Origin: Acinetobacter equi
Lineage (GTDB): Bacteria > Pseudomonadota > Gammaproteobacteria > Pseudomonadales > Moraxellaceae
Length of the DNA: 64,000 nt
NCBI RefSeq assembly: GCF_001307195.1
Contig: NZ_CP012808.1
Coordinates: forward strand, 1,736,001-1,800,000
Reading direction: 5' to 3'
Position numbers and translations under genes: made by a program. The notes beneath the pieces were generated by a model. The model was not told the origin of the DNA and made no database searches. It was given only the letters and a program-made list of their open reading frames with translations. Every line of letters begins with the position of its first letter. Within the stretch, counting starts at the first letter, position 1. Of the stretch, positions 9,332 through 20,400 are shown piece by piece.

Positions 9332-9757
9332 ATGAAAACACTATTTTTGCTTTCTAGTTGTGTATTATTTTTGACTGGATGTATGATTACACCGAGCGAT
9401 GATTATTATAGTAGTATGGGCTATTATTCAAGCCCTGTTTATTATAACTATTCATCATCTTATCGAAACTATCATACGGTAAAACCTGTAAGACAGGATA
9501 TACATGCGGTACGGCATTCTAGTTCGCCTAAATATAATCAAAATTTAAATAAACCGAATAAACCATCATTGGGTAAGGAGCAATATCGTCCTATTCGACC
9601 TGAAAATAGTCAACAACGACCTACTAGACCACAACAGCAAAGTCGCCCTCAAAGTTCAAAACCCAAAGATCAGCATCAAAATAAACGGCCAATAAAAAAT
9701 GATACAAGCGCTACTAGACCGAATGAAGAGCGAAAAGTTAAACAGTCAAGACAATAA
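9332..9757 (+). CDS. Small proline/arginine/glutamine-rich lipoprotein
   Basis: The 141-residue product has a lipoprotein signal peptide ending in the lipobox LTGC, so it is likely anchored in a membrane by an N-terminal lipid. After a tyrosine/serine-rich stretch (residues 24-48) comes a low-complexity basic region rich in R, P, Q and K, with repeated RP pairs (RPIRP, RPTRP, TRP). This would be disordered and might contact peptidoglycan or polyanions, but that is inference. GAGGATGG precedes the ATG. No family was recognised. Confidence 0.75.
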   Translation: MKTLFLLSSCVLFLTGCMITPSDDYYSSMGYYSSPVYYNYSSSYRNYHTVKPVRQDIHAVRHSSSPKYNQNLNKPNKPSLGKEQYRPIRPENSQQRPTRPQQQSRPQSSKPKDQHQNKRPIKNDTSATRPNEERKVKQSRQ

Positions 9758-9785
9758 AAAAAGGATGCCTAAGCATCCTTTTTTT
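9755..9785. terminator. Bidirectional terminator between lipoprotein gene and rsmD
   Basis: AAAAAAAGGATGC, a 4-base loop CTAA, GCATCCTTTTTTT serves both converging genes; it overlaps the last bases of rsmD. Confidence 0.88.
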
Positions 9786-10338
9786 AAATTGTTTTTTTAA
9801 ATAAGCCAGCTCTTACACTACCAGCCTTTGTTTCTTTAATTTGTTGCCATGATGAAGGTAATTGTAGTTGTCCAATATCTTGATCGGCTTCAACATAAAT
9901 AAGTCCACCTATTTTAATTAATGGATCTGCCAAAGTAGCTAATTCTGTCCATAAATTTAAGCTGTAAGGTGGGTCTAGAAAAACTAAATCAAATTGTTCT
10001 TTCAAGCTTGGTAATGTTTGTTGTGCTGTGCCAATTTTAAGTTTTGCACGCTGATTTGTTACTTTTAGAAGTTCAAGATTATCTTTTAAAAATTTGGTTT
10101 GAGATGTATTTGGCTCAATCATAACCACTTGGCTTGCACCTCGTGATAAAGACTCAAATGCTAGTGCTCCAGAACCTGCACAAATATCTAATACATTTGT
10201 ATTTTGAATATCCCACATGAGCCAGTTGAAAAGCGTTTCACGAACACGATCAGGCGTTGGGCGTAAACCGTCAATACTCGCAAAAGGAAGTTGACGTCTT
10301 TTCCAATCACCACCAATGATGCGGAGTTGATTTTTCAT
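9784..10338 (-). CDS. rsmD: 16S rRNA (guanine(966)-N(2))-methyltransferase RsmD
   Basis: RsmD methylates G966 in helix 31 of 16S rRNA. The 184-residue protein contains RIIGGDWKRRQLPF near the start, the family's RPTPDRVRETLFNWL segment, the SAM-binding LDICAGSGALAFESLSRGA and the catalytic LDPPY. It starts 3 bases after the mrdA stop, so translation is probably coupled. In many gammaproteobacteria rsmD sits beside ftsY; here it sits beside mrdA. Confidence 0.95.
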   Translation of the reverse strand: MKNQLRIIGGDWKRRQLPFASIDGLRPTPDRVRETLFNWLMWDIQNTNVLDICAGSGALAFESLSRGASQVVMIEPNTSQTKFLKDNLELLKVTNQRAKLKIGTAQQTLPSLKEQFDLVFLDPPYSLNLWTELATLADPLIKIGGLIYVEADQDIGQLQLPSSWQQIKETKAGSVRAGLFKKTI

Positions 10339-10341
10339 ATA

Positions 10342-12351
10342 TTAATCTCGTTCTACTATTGCTTGGCTTGCTGGTGTAGCGGCAGATGCTTCTCTTTGAG
10401 GGGGATTCGTTGCATTTGGATCAGCGGATAAGATTTGATTACCACTTGGTAATTCACTTGGTTTGATACCAGCAGTCATTAAGCCACCACTAATATGTGT
10501 TCCTTTTGGAATAATTGGATTTTTCTTACGGGTTAATAGCCAATAGTCAAACATTGGTTTGGCAAGTTGGGCAGCAGAACCACCGTGGCGACCATTTTCC
10601 CAAACGACAGCAATTGCAATCTCTGGATTTTCTGCTGGAGCAAAACCAACAAATAAACCATGGTCAAGTTGACGCTCTGTAAGTAAAGATTCATTATATT
10701 TTTTACCCTGAGCAATACTTTTTACCTGCGCAGTACCTGTTTTACCTGCGATTGAATACATTGGCGTACGAATACCACGTCCTGTACCAGAGTTAACAAC
10801 ATCGACCATTGCCTCACGCATTTTTATCCAATCTTCAGGTTGTCCATTAAATTGGATTTGACCATCTGAAGCATTATGTACTTTATATGGTTTAGCACCT
10901 TTACTCTCACGTAAAACATGAGGTGTGATGTGAGCACCTTGGTTTGCTGTAATAGCAGTTGCCATAGCAAGTTGTAATGGTGTTGAAGTAAATGCACCCT
11001 GACCAATACTGACCGAAATAGTTTCACCTTTTAACCATTTTGCATTACGAGTACGTAATTTCCATTCAGGACTAGGGTATAAGCCCGTACTTTCACTAGG
11101 TAGATCAATGCCAGTTTTTGCACCAAAACCGAATTGGCGCATCCAAGCATTCATCTTTTCAATTCCCATTCTATAAGAAAGAATATAGAAGTAGGTATCA
11201 CATGAAACAACTTGAGCTTTATGTAAATCTACAGCACCGTGTCCTGTTTTTTTATGGTCACGGAAACGATGGCTATCACCAGGTAATGTAAAATAACCAT
11301 GGTCGGAAATTTGGGTTTTCCAATCAATATATCCGTAATGAATTCCACCTAAGCCGAACATAGGCTTAATGGTTGAACCTGGAGGATAAGCTCCCTGAAC
11401 AGCACGGTTGTAAAGTGGTTGGTCTAAATTATCACGTAATTGCGAATAATCAGTATTGCTAATTCCTGTCACAAATAGATTAGGATTAAAACTAGGACTT
11501 GAAACTAAGGCTAGAATTTCACCTGTACGAGGATCCAAAGCAACAATAGCACCACGACGACCAGCTAATTGTTCGCTTGCAATCACTTGTAGACCATAAT
11601 CGAGAGATAGATATAAATCATTTCCACGAATTGGATCTTTTTTACCTAAATGGCGTAGAACATTACCATGCGCATCGGCTTCAATAGATTCATTTCCAGG
11701 TACGCCATGTAGGAGTTGTTCATATGATTTTTCAACACCAATTTTTCCAATTAGGTTTGTTCCTGCATAGGCATCTTTATCAATTTCTTTGAGTTCTTTA
11801 TCATTAATTCTTCCAACGTATCCAATCACATGAGCAAATAGTTCCCCATGTGGATAATAGCGTGTCATTTGGAGTTCAATATTTACGCCAGGAAATAAAA
11901 ATTTCACTTCACTAAAACGAGCAATATCTGTTTCATTTAGATTGAGTTTAATAGAAACACGTTCAGTTTTTCGAGCTGTTTTTATACGGCTTTTAAAGCG
12001 CTCAATATCTTCTTCTGTAAGTGATAATACAGGACTAAGGCGACGAATAGTATCATCTATATCATCTACATCAGCACGGCTAATTGTGGCATTAAAAACA
12101 GGTAGATTATCTGCCAATAAAATACCATTACGATCATAAATGTAACCACGTGCTGGTGCTAAGGGTTGTAGACGAATACGGTTTTTATCTGATGCTGTAC
12201 TAAATTCATCAAAACTAGTGATTTGTAAATATGCATAACGAACCACAAGAATTAGCAAGAAAAAAGTAATAATACCAATAGATATGAAGACACGATTGCG
12301 AAATATGCGCTTTTCTTGCTGCACATTTTTAAGTGGAAAATTCGGTTTCAT
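10342..12351 (-). CDS. mrdA: Penicillin-binding protein 2, MrdA
   Basis: PBP2 is the transpeptidase of the elongasome that builds lateral-wall peptidoglycan with RodA. The 669-residue protein has a short cytoplasmic tail, one transmembrane anchor (about residues 22-42), a pedestal domain and the transpeptidase domain with STIK (serine 326), an SCD motif near 384 and KTGTAQ near 540. The C-terminal tail is rich in proline, serine and alanine. rodA is not adjacent in this window. Identification is firm. Confidence 0.95.
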   Translation of the reverse strand: MKPNFPLKNVQQEKRIFRNRVFISIGIITFFLLILVVRYAYLQITSFDEFSTASDKNRIRLQPLAPARGYIYDRNGILLADNLPVFNATISRADVDDIDDTIRRLSPVLSLTEEDIERFKSRIKTARKTERVSIKLNLNETDIARFSEVKFLFPGVNIELQMTRYYPHGELFAHVIGYVGRINDKELKEIDKDAYAGTNLIGKIGVEKSYEQLLHGVPGNESIEADAHGNVLRHLGKKDPIRGNDLYLSLDYGLQVIASEQLAGRRGAIVALDPRTGEILALVSSPSFNPNLFVTGISNTDYSQLRDNLDQPLYNRAVQGAYPPGSTIKPMFGLGGIHYGYIDWKTQISDHGYFTLPGDSHRFRDHKKTGHGAVDLHKAQVVSCDTYFYILSYRMGIEKMNAWMRQFGFGAKTGIDLPSESTGLYPSPEWKLRTRNAKWLKGETISVSIGQGAFTSTPLQLAMATAITANQGAHITPHVLRESKGAKPYKVHNASDGQIQFNGQPEDWIKMREAMVDVVNSGTGRGIRTPMYSIAGKTGTAQVKSIAQGKKYNESLLTERQLDHGLFVGFAPAENPEIAIAVVWENGRHGGSAAQLAKPMFDYWLLTRKKNPIIPKGTHISGGLMTAGIKPSELPSGNQILSADPNATNPPQREASAATPASQAIVERD

Positions 12352-12818
12352 ATGTTCTTGGCTGTATCTGCTGAAAAAATAGAGAATTCTGCCTATTCTA
12401 ACGTAATTTTAGAAATGATTGTGTAGATGAGATTGGCAAAATGTTTGCCTACTACAATTTTTTGACTTTCTAGACATGAAAAAAGAAAATTTATGTATAT
12501 AAGCCTATAAAATTATCTGATAGAGTCATGAGGCTAAAATTTACAGTAACTTAAAAAGGTATAGCTCAATTCATTAGCATATGACATTAAAAGAAAATTT
12601 AAAAATAATATGATGATTTATAACAAGGATTTAAATATTATTTTGGAAGCTTAAATAAATGGAATATGAATAAAAACTCTTTTAAAATTAAAGTAATTTA
12701 CCATTGAGAAGCTTTCGTATAATTCATCAAAAAAGGTTATTATATTGAAGACTTGTAATTCATGGTCTTTTTACGAAAAAAGTAGATTGTTATGATTCAG
12801 TTTGTTTTATAAATTTTC

Positions 12819-12837
12819 AAATGAATCTGATTCATTT
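12819..12837. promoter_or_regulatory. 19-base palindrome, possible operator
   Basis: AAATGAATC-T-GATTCATTT is a perfect 9+1+9 inverted repeat. The geometry suits a dimeric regulator; it faintly resembles Fur-type boxes (TGAT/ATCA spacing) but does not match the consensus well enough for assignment. Confidence 0.4.
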
Positions 12838-12870
12838 TATTGTTTATATTAATTGAGCTATTGATTTGCC

Positions 12871-12944
12871 ATTTTCATTTGCTACAAATGAAAATATGAA
12901 ATCATATTGTTTTTTCATTTTTGAAGACACTCTTGAAAAGAGTG
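12871..12944 (+). repeat. Two hairpins in the DUF445 leader
   Basis: The first is ATTTTCATTT, loop GCTAC, AAATGAAAAT (12871-12895), a perfect 10-base stem. The second is CACTCTT, loop GAA, AAGAGTG (12928-12944). No T-run follows either, and the second lies 47 bases before the ATG, so they are likely leader structures. Confidence 0.45.
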
Positions 12945-12991
12945 AACTTGAAATTCAACCGCAGTAATTAGAAAGAAATACGGAAAAATTC

Positions 12992-14308
12992 ATGCTTGAG
13001 TACCTTCATCAGTTGTTGCTAGCATTTCTGAATCGCCCAGACTTATGGGCTGTGCTCAGTATCGTTCCAGTGACAACTTTTGTGACATGGGCACATGTAT
13101 GGATGGCACTGAAAATGGTATTTTTCCCTATTCATTTTTGGGGATTTCATATTGGTTCTATTCCAATAGGTTGGCAGGGTATTGTTCCTAGGAAAGCTGG
13201 ACGAATCTCAGGAATTATTACAGACAATACGTTATCGAAATTAGGTTCGTTGAGTGAATTTCTCGAGGCTATGGATCCCGATGATATGGCACGTATTATT
13301 GGTGAACAAGTGACACATGAACTTGATAATTTAATTGATGAAGTGATGTTGGAGCGTAATGCTATTCTTTGGGAAAATCTGCCATATTCAATTAAAAGAC
13401 GTATTTATGCGCAATCACATAAACAATTGCCTGCAGTTTTAAAAGATTTAGTAACAGATTTAATTTTGAATGTTGAATCTTTGGTAAATATGCGTGAAAT
13501 GGTGGTCAGCCAAATGGAAGGTGATCGTCGTTTAATGGTTCGTATGTTCCTCAAAGTAGGACAAAAAGAAATTAATTTTATTTGGCACATGAGTGCACTT
13601 ATTGGAATGTGTTTTGGTTTTGTCCAAATGATTATTTGGTTAATTGTACCATGGCATTGGACCGTTCCTTTTTGGGCAGCAATTTGGGGATTTTTAACAA
13701 ACTGGATTGCAATTTGGATGGTGTTTAATCCACTTTATCCACATCCAGTGAAATATCCTAAATTCTTTACACGTGTAAAAGGTCACAAATTTCCTTGGAT
13801 TAAACCTGTGTTACCACATATGAGTACCTATAATATTCAAGGGGCATTTATGAAACGACAAGAAGAAGTTTCAGATGTCTTTGCAAGTGTTGTAACAGAA
13901 GATTTAATTACGTTAAAGACCATTATGACTGAGATGATGTATGGTCATAAAAAGGATAAAACGCGCCGTATAGTCAAAAAACATATTAATAAAATCATGG
14001 AAACACCTTTAGTTCGTACAACATTACAGCTATCTTTAGGTCCAACAGAGTATGCAAAACTCAAGTCGGACTTGATCGATCGCTCAATTGAAATTACGAT
14101 GGTGCCTGTAAGCGATCCAGCGTTTAACGCAAGCCGTGCACAAAAGATCTATCAAATGTTCCGTGATCGTATTCGAGATTTAACTCCTAAAGAGTTCCAA
14201 AACCTATTACGTCCTGCATTTCAGGAAGACGAATGGATTTTGATTTTACTGGGGGGCGTAACTGGGTTTTTAGCCGGGTTAATACATTTATTTGTCGCTT
14301 TCTTATAA
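12992..14308 (+). CDS. DUF445-family membrane protein
   Basis: The 438-residue protein matches the DUF445 family by its layout: hydrophobic N-terminal region, a long charged helical middle, a transmembrane pair containing GFLTNWIAIWMVFNPLYP around residue 240, and a C-terminal EDEWILILLGGVTGFLAG membrane segment. The family function is unknown; members are inner-membrane proteins. The next gene, adk, follows on the same strand after 80 bases that contain a large hairpin. Confidence 0.82.
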   Translation: MLEYLHQLLLAFLNRPDLWAVLSIVPVTTFVTWAHVWMALKMVFFPIHFWGFHIGSIPIGWQGIVPRKAGRISGIITDNTLSKLGSLSEFLEAMDPDDMARIIGEQVTHELDNLIDEVMLERNAILWENLPYSIKRRIYAQSHKQLPAVLKDLVTDLILNVESLVNMREMVVSQMEGDRRLMVRMFLKVGQKEINFIWHMSALIGMCFGFVQMIIWLIVPWHWTVPFWAAIWGFLTNWIAIWMVFNPLYPHPVKYPKFFTRVKGHKFPWIKPVLPHMSTYNIQGAFMKRQEEVSDVFASVVTEDLITLKTIMTEMMYGHKKDKTRRIVKKHINKIMETPLVRTTLQLSLGPTEYAKLKSDLIDRSIEITMVPVSDPAFNASRAQKIYQMFRDRIRDLTPKEFQNLLRPAFQEDEWILILLGGVTGFLAGLIHLFVAFL

Positions 14309-14312
14309 TTCG

Positions 14313-14356
14313 ATATTTAATGATGAGTGAATTAAACGGTTCATCATATTAAATAT
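14313..14356 (+). repeat. Large hairpin between DUF445 gene and adk
   Basis: ATATTTAATGATGA (14313-14326) pairs with TCATCATATTAAATAT (14341-14356) with a 2-base bulge. No T-run follows. It lies 32 bases before the adk start and could act as an mRNA stability element or 5' leader structure. Confidence 0.5.
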
Positions 14357-14376
14357 TATATACATTGTTAAAATGA

Positions 14377-15048
<672 letters not shown>

Positions 15049-15076
15049 TAGAATTTGATTTTAAAATTTTGACAAG

Positions 15077-15110
15077 AAAAGAGTCCTAAGTCATATTAGG
15101 GCTCTTTTTT
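15077..15110 (+). terminator. Terminator after adk
   Basis: AAAAGAGTCCTAA pairs with TTAGGGCTCTTTTTT across a short loop; one wobble or mismatch in the stem. A T-run ends it. Confidence 0.85.
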
Positions 15111-15135
15111 ATATCTTTAATTTGAGGATATTCCT

Positions 15136-15339
15136 TTGCAGAATATTGCTGTTATTGTTTTACTAATAATTTGTTTCGTTGTTTTAGTCGCATTATTTGT
15201 GATTAGTTATAAAATGTTGATTAAAGTACGCACAGAAGAAAGAGCAGAAAATGTAGGTAAAGCACCCCAGCGTCGGTTGCATCCGAAATTAAAAGAATTA
15301 GAGCGTGAAAAACAGGCTCAAGAACAGCAAGAAAAATAA
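15136..15339 (+). CDS. Small single-span membrane protein
   Basis: A 67-residue protein starting with TTG, supported by a GAGG 9 bases upstream. The first 28 residues form one transmembrane helix (IAVIVLLIICFVVLVALFVI), followed by a basic, then highly charged helical tail ending KQAQEQQ-like (EREKQAQEQQEK). No family or function is recognised. Its place right after the adk terminator and convergence with nth suggest an independent small unit. Confidence 0.65.
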   Translation: MQNIAVIVLLIICFVVLVALFVISYKMLIKVRTEERAENVGKAPQRRLHPKLKELEREKQAQEQQEK

Positions 15340-15372
15340 TTCAGAAATTTAAATGATTATGAAAGCTGAACA

Positions 15373-16068
15373 TTAATGTTCAGCTGTTGAAATATTTGTT
15401 GTTGGAATACGAGCTGCACCAAACTCAAATCGATCAGGCCAATTACATACATCTGATACAATACATTCATTGCATTTTGGTTTACGTGCAATGCAGCAAT
15501 AGCGTCCATGTAAAATAAGCCAATGATGAGAATCTATAATAAATTCCTTTGGAATAACCTTAACTAATCGGTGTTCAACTTCAAGTACATTTTTACCGAT
15601 TGCTAAACCAGTACGATTACCTAAACGAAATATATGGGTATCTACAGCCATAGTTGGCTGACCAAATGCAGTATTTAAAACAACATTTGCTGTTTTACGT
15701 CCAACACCAGGTAATGCTTCTAAATCGGCACGGTTATTTGGCACAATACTATTATGCTTTTCTATTAGTATTTTGCATGCTTTAATCACGTTTTCTGCTT
15801 TTGAATTATATAAACCAATGGTTTTTATATATTCTTTTAGACCATCTACACCTAATGCATAAATGGCTTCAGGTGTATTGGCTATAGGAAATAATTTATC
15901 AGTCGCTTTATTTACACTGACATCGGTAGCTTGGGCAGAGAGCGTCACCGCTACTAATAATTCAAAAGGGCTTGAATAGTTGAGTTCAGTCTTTGGATTA
16001 GGACGTTGTTCACGTAAGCGTTCAAAAAAGGTTTGAATCTGCTTTTTTGTCATGTTTTTTACTGCCAT
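15373..16068 (-). CDS. nth: Endonuclease III, Nth
   Basis: Nth is a DNA glycosylase/AP lyase that removes oxidised pyrimidines. The helix-hairpin-helix LPGVGRKTANVVLN carries the catalytic lysine, and VDTHIFRLGNRTG carries the catalytic aspartate. The C-terminal [4Fe-4S] cluster cysteines are present as C-x6-C-x2-C-x5-C (CIARKPKCNECIVSDVC). The 231-residue form starts at an ATG with AGGAG 9 bases upstream, inside the rnfB end. It lies 4 bases after rnfB, so they are co-transcribed. Confidence 0.96.
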   Translation of the reverse strand: MAVKNMTKKQIQTFFERLREQRPNPKTELNYSSPFELLVAVTLSAQATDVSVNKATDKLFPIANTPEAIYALGVDGLKEYIKTIGLYNSKAENVIKACKILIEKHNSIVPNNRADLEALPGVGRKTANVVLNTAFGQPTMAVDTHIFRLGNRTGLAIGKNVLEVEHRLVKVIPKEFIIDSHHWLILHGRYCCIARKPKCNECIVSDVCNWPDRFEFGAARIPTTNISTAEH

Positions 16069-16072
16069 GAAC

Positions 16073-16876
16073 TTATGCTCCTAAGTCAGCCATTTTTTGT
16101 ATCAACTCTTCAAGTTGATTACGTTTAGTTTGATCTTCACGGACACTTAATTGTTTTTCTAATTTCTTAATTTGAGTACGAATTTTTGCGAGCTCAATTG
16201 TTGTTTTAGCATCCTGTTGCACAGCCATTGGTTTTGGCTTTTCGAGTACTTTAATTGCTGGAACTGCATCAGATTGTGCTGAAAATTGTGCGAATAACTC
16301 GGTATCAATTTCTGCACGGACTACAGGTCCTTTACGATTTAATCGACGTTTTTCTTCACGTTGAATATGTGCATAGTACCGCTGGCGTAAATCATTTTGT
16401 TCTTGAATCCGAGTGTCACTATTTAATATAGGTTGTAAATCTTCGACTAAATCAATGCAATCTACAGGACAGGGAGGAATACATAATTCACAGCCAGTAC
16501 ATAGATCTGTTAGGACGGTATGCATAAGTTTTCCAGAACCAATAATGGCATCTACAGGACAAGCACTAATACATTTTGTACAGCCAATACATTCATCTTC
16601 TCGAATAATTGCTTTCATACGCTGAGGACGACCATCTGCTTGGATAGGCCATACGCTTTCTTCTGCAACTAATTGTTGTCGATCTAATAAATTTGCAAGT
16701 GCATCTGCTACGGGTTGCCCGCCTGGAACGCACTTATTGGCTTCTTCACCTTCAACTATAGATTTTGCATAGGGCAAACAACCATCACGATGACCACATA
16801 AACCACATTGAGTTTGGGGAAGTAAAGCATCAATTTTTTGGATGAGTGCGATTTGCGAATTCATTGGAAATACCAC
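16073..16876 (-). CDS. rnfB: RnfB/RsxB-like ferredoxin subunit, solitary
   Basis: The 267-residue protein has the RnfB cysteine domain ([11 protein letters not shown] and a further KCVPGGQP) and two ferredoxin motifs, [16 protein letters not shown] and [15 protein letters not shown], so it should hold three iron-sulfur clusters. It lacks the usual N-terminal membrane helix of RnfB, and no other rnf genes are nearby. Instead of a 190-residue end it has a long charged C-terminal extension with coiled-coil character. The start is a GTG; an in-frame ATG lies at 16864. The next gene is nth, a linkage known from rsxABCDGE-nth of Escherichia coli. Confidence 0.88.
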   Translation of the reverse strand: MVFPMNSQIALIQKIDALLPQTQCGLCGHRDGCLPYAKSIVEGEEANKCVPGGQPVADALANLLDRQQLVAEESVWPIQADGRPQRMKAIIREDECIGCTKCISACPVDAIIGSGKLMHTVLTDLCTGCELCIPPCPVDCIDLVEDLQPILNSDTRIQEQNDLRQRYYAHIQREEKRRLNRKGPVVRAEIDTELFAQFSAQSDAVPAIKVLEKPKPMAVQQDAKTTIELAKIRTQIKKLEKQLSVREDQTKRNQLEELIQKMADLGA

Positions 16877-18550
<1,674 letters not shown>

Positions 18551-18571
18551 TTAACTAGTAAATTACTGCAT

Positions 18572-18603
18572 AAAAAACCGATGAATTTTCATCGGTTTTT
18601 TTA
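18572..18603 (+). terminator. Terminator after gdhA
   Basis: AAAAAACCGATGAA / TTCATCGGTTTTTT with a minimal loop; T-runs on both strands mean it can also serve the converging lipoprotein gene ending at 18620. Confidence 0.88.
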
Positions 18604-18619
18604 TTTCAAAAAGCTTTTA

Positions 18620-19387
18620 TTACGGAAGTGTTTTTTTTGTTTCTTTACTTTCGACCGTCATATCATAAATATAAGCATATTTAGATTGATCTGCGGCAGG
18701 ATTTTTTATTTCATAGCGCTTTAAGCGAATAATTTGCTGTAAATCATTACGGTGTGCGAAGTTTTCAATTGGGCTATAAAATAAAGACCAATCTTTATCT
18801 ATGTGTGTTCTTAAGCCTTTTTCATCATATTTAATTTCTCGTACAAGTAAGCATTTTTGTGGAGTAACACCTGCACAGTCTTTCATTTCAGGAGAAATCT
18901 CTAAAAAAATAGTTTCAGCTTGTATTTGATACTTCGCTTCAGGGGTCATTTTGCCTGTAAAAGTAATAGCTGATCCTTGTGCTGAGGTCAATGTTAATGT
19001 TGGTGCATCAATATTCTTTAAATCAATAGAAAAAGGAATTTTTTGATTGGTTAATAGTTGTGCTGCAAATTGCTCTTGTTTTGTTGCTTCAGTGTCACAG
19101 GCCATGAGTGTGCCCATACCACTTCCTAGTTCTAGTTGGTTTTTATTTACTTTCCATGAACTACCTAAAGTATTACAGCTTGTAGAAATACTTAAACGAT
19201 TTGATGGATTAAAATTTAAAATAATAGGTTTAAGGTTAGGGCTTGTGATTGTTTCCCATTGATAATTGGTTAAAACTTTGTCAAGCTTTTGAGTTGATGT
19301 TGTATAGTTTGTTGAAATTACACCAGTCGATTGACAAGCGGCTAATGCCAAAGGCAAAAAAGCTAAAGTCATTAATTTAAATTTCAT
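18620..19387 (-). CDS. META and DUF4377 domain lipoprotein
   Basis: A 255-residue lipoprotein with signal peptide MKFKLMTLAFLPLALAAC and lipobox LAAC. The first half resembles a META (HslJ-like) domain: a WETI strand, SCNTLGSSWKV and MACDTEATKQEQ. The second half resembles DUF4377: CLLVREIKYDEKG, a WSLFYSPIENFAHR segment and a NPAADQSKYAYIYD end. Start at 19387 is chosen over an in-frame TTG at 19402 because it opens the signal peptide directly. The function is unknown; HslJ-type domains are linked to stress resistance. Confidence 0.8.
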   Translation of the reverse strand: MKFKLMTLAFLPLALAACQSTGVISTNYTTSTQKLDKVLTNYQWETITSPNLKPIILNFNPSNRLSISTSCNTLGSSWKVNKNQLELGSGMGTLMACDTEATKQEQFAAQLLTNQKIPFSIDLKNIDAPTLTLTSAQGSAITFTGKMTPEAKYQIQAETIFLEISPEMKDCAGVTPQKCLLVREIKYDEKGLRTHIDKDWSLFYSPIENFAHRNDLQQIIRLKRYEIKNPAADQSKYAYIYDMTVESKETKKTLP

Positions 19388-19450
19388 TTTTAACCAATTC
19401 AATCATTAAATGGATGTTGAATAGAATAAATGAATAGGGTTGTAAAATGA

Positions 19451-19489
19451 TGGATACATTTGAAACTTTTGAGTATCAAAATGTATCCA
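19451..19489. repeat. Inverted repeat with nested hairpin
   Basis: TGGATACATTT (19451-19461) pairs with AAATGTATCCA (19479-19489). Inside it TTTTGA-GTA-TCAAAA (19467-19481) can form an alternative hairpin. It lies between two minus-strand genes; no T-run follows, so an operator or weak terminator are both possible. Confidence 0.45.
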
Positions 19490-19519
19490 AAAGAAGCAAT
19501 TGTGAATGATCTTACAACT

Positions 19520-20296
19520 TTAATCGAAGCGATAAATATCCATTCCTAATGCACCCATCGTAAAGCTACTATGCACAACATTGAAGAGTTGACCTGTACC
19601 CATTGAAAAAAATAAAGGTTCTAAATGTTCAATAGTCGGATGATTACGTTGAACAAAAGGAAGATTTTCCCAATGTAAAACGGCGTCAAAATCACGATGG
19701 TTAAGCTTATTTACGACATAATTGCGGAAAGTAGAAGCCCACTCAGGAATGGCATTTGAGCCCCCATCCCATGATAATTCACGTAAATTATGGGTAATAC
19801 TTCCAGAACCAATAATCAGAATTTGTTGCTCTCTAAAGATTGCTAAACTTTGACCTATTTTATATATATCTTGTGCGGACATTGTAGTTGGAAGTGATAT
19901 TTCAATGACTGGAATATCTGCTTTTGGATACATGTGTAGCAGGGGCATCCACACACCATGATCACGAGGACGAGAGCTATTTGCATGCGCTGCAAATCCG
20001 GCATCGGCTAAGATATTTAAAATTTTTTCAGCCAGTTCTGGATGACCAGGAGCAGGATAGCGTAGTTCATATAGTTCTTGAGGGAAGCCTCTAAAATCAT
20101 GCCAAGTCTCAGGTCTAGTTCCAGTATTTACTTCTAAAGACTCACTTTCCCAATGAGCAGACATGACGATTATCGCTTGAGGTTTAGGTAAATTTAAGCT
20201 GAGGCGTTCTAATGCAGGACCAACTTGTTCTGGATTCAGTGCAAGCATAGGCGATCCATGAGAGATGAATAACCCAGGAAGCGTTTGTAAATTCAT
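19520..20296 (-). CDS. DODA-type extradiol ring-cleavage dioxygenase
   Basis: Class III extradiol dioxygenase family (LigB superfamily, 4,5-DOPA dioxygenase type, YgiD-like). The start at 20296 (MNLQTLPGLFISHGSPML) gives 258 residues, the normal size; the upstream 23-residue extension looks unstructured. The zinc-binding histidines sit in ISHGSP, SAHWES, DHGVWMPL and the ITHNLRE segment. The physiological substrate cannot be told from sequence. Confidence 0.9.
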   Translation of the reverse strand: MNLQTLPGLFISHGSPMLALNPEQVGPALERLSLNLPKPQAIIVMSAHWESESLEVNTGTRPETWHDFRGFPQELYELRYPAPGHPELAEKILNILADAGFAAHANSSRPRDHGVWMPLLHMYPKADIPVIEISLPTTMSAQDIYKIGQSLAIFREQQILIIGSGSITHNLRELSWDGGSNAIPEWASTFRNYVVNKLNHRDFDAVLHWENLPFVQRNHPTIEHLEPLFFSMGTGQLFNVVHSSFTMGALGMDIYRFD

Positions 20297-20400
20297 GATG
20301 ATACGCCAAAGTTTAAAGATGAAATGATTTTGCCTTAAAAATGGTTTAAAAAGAACTTGATACAAATAACAGATCGTTCTAAAAATAAGACAATTATAAT

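Larger units (their letters stand above)
12352..12991. other. Long non-coding region upstream of the DUF445 gene
   Basis: No convincing gene is seen in 640 bases. It holds the divergent start regions of mrdA and the DUF445 gene and three inverted repeats listed separately (12819-12837, 12871-12895, 12928-12944). The length and hairpin density suggest a regulatory leader or an unannotated RNA, unproven. Confidence 0.4.

Noticed and set aside
12819-12837. Fur box
   Set aside because: The palindrome has TGA/TCA features but not the repeated GATAAT units, and no iron-related gene follows.
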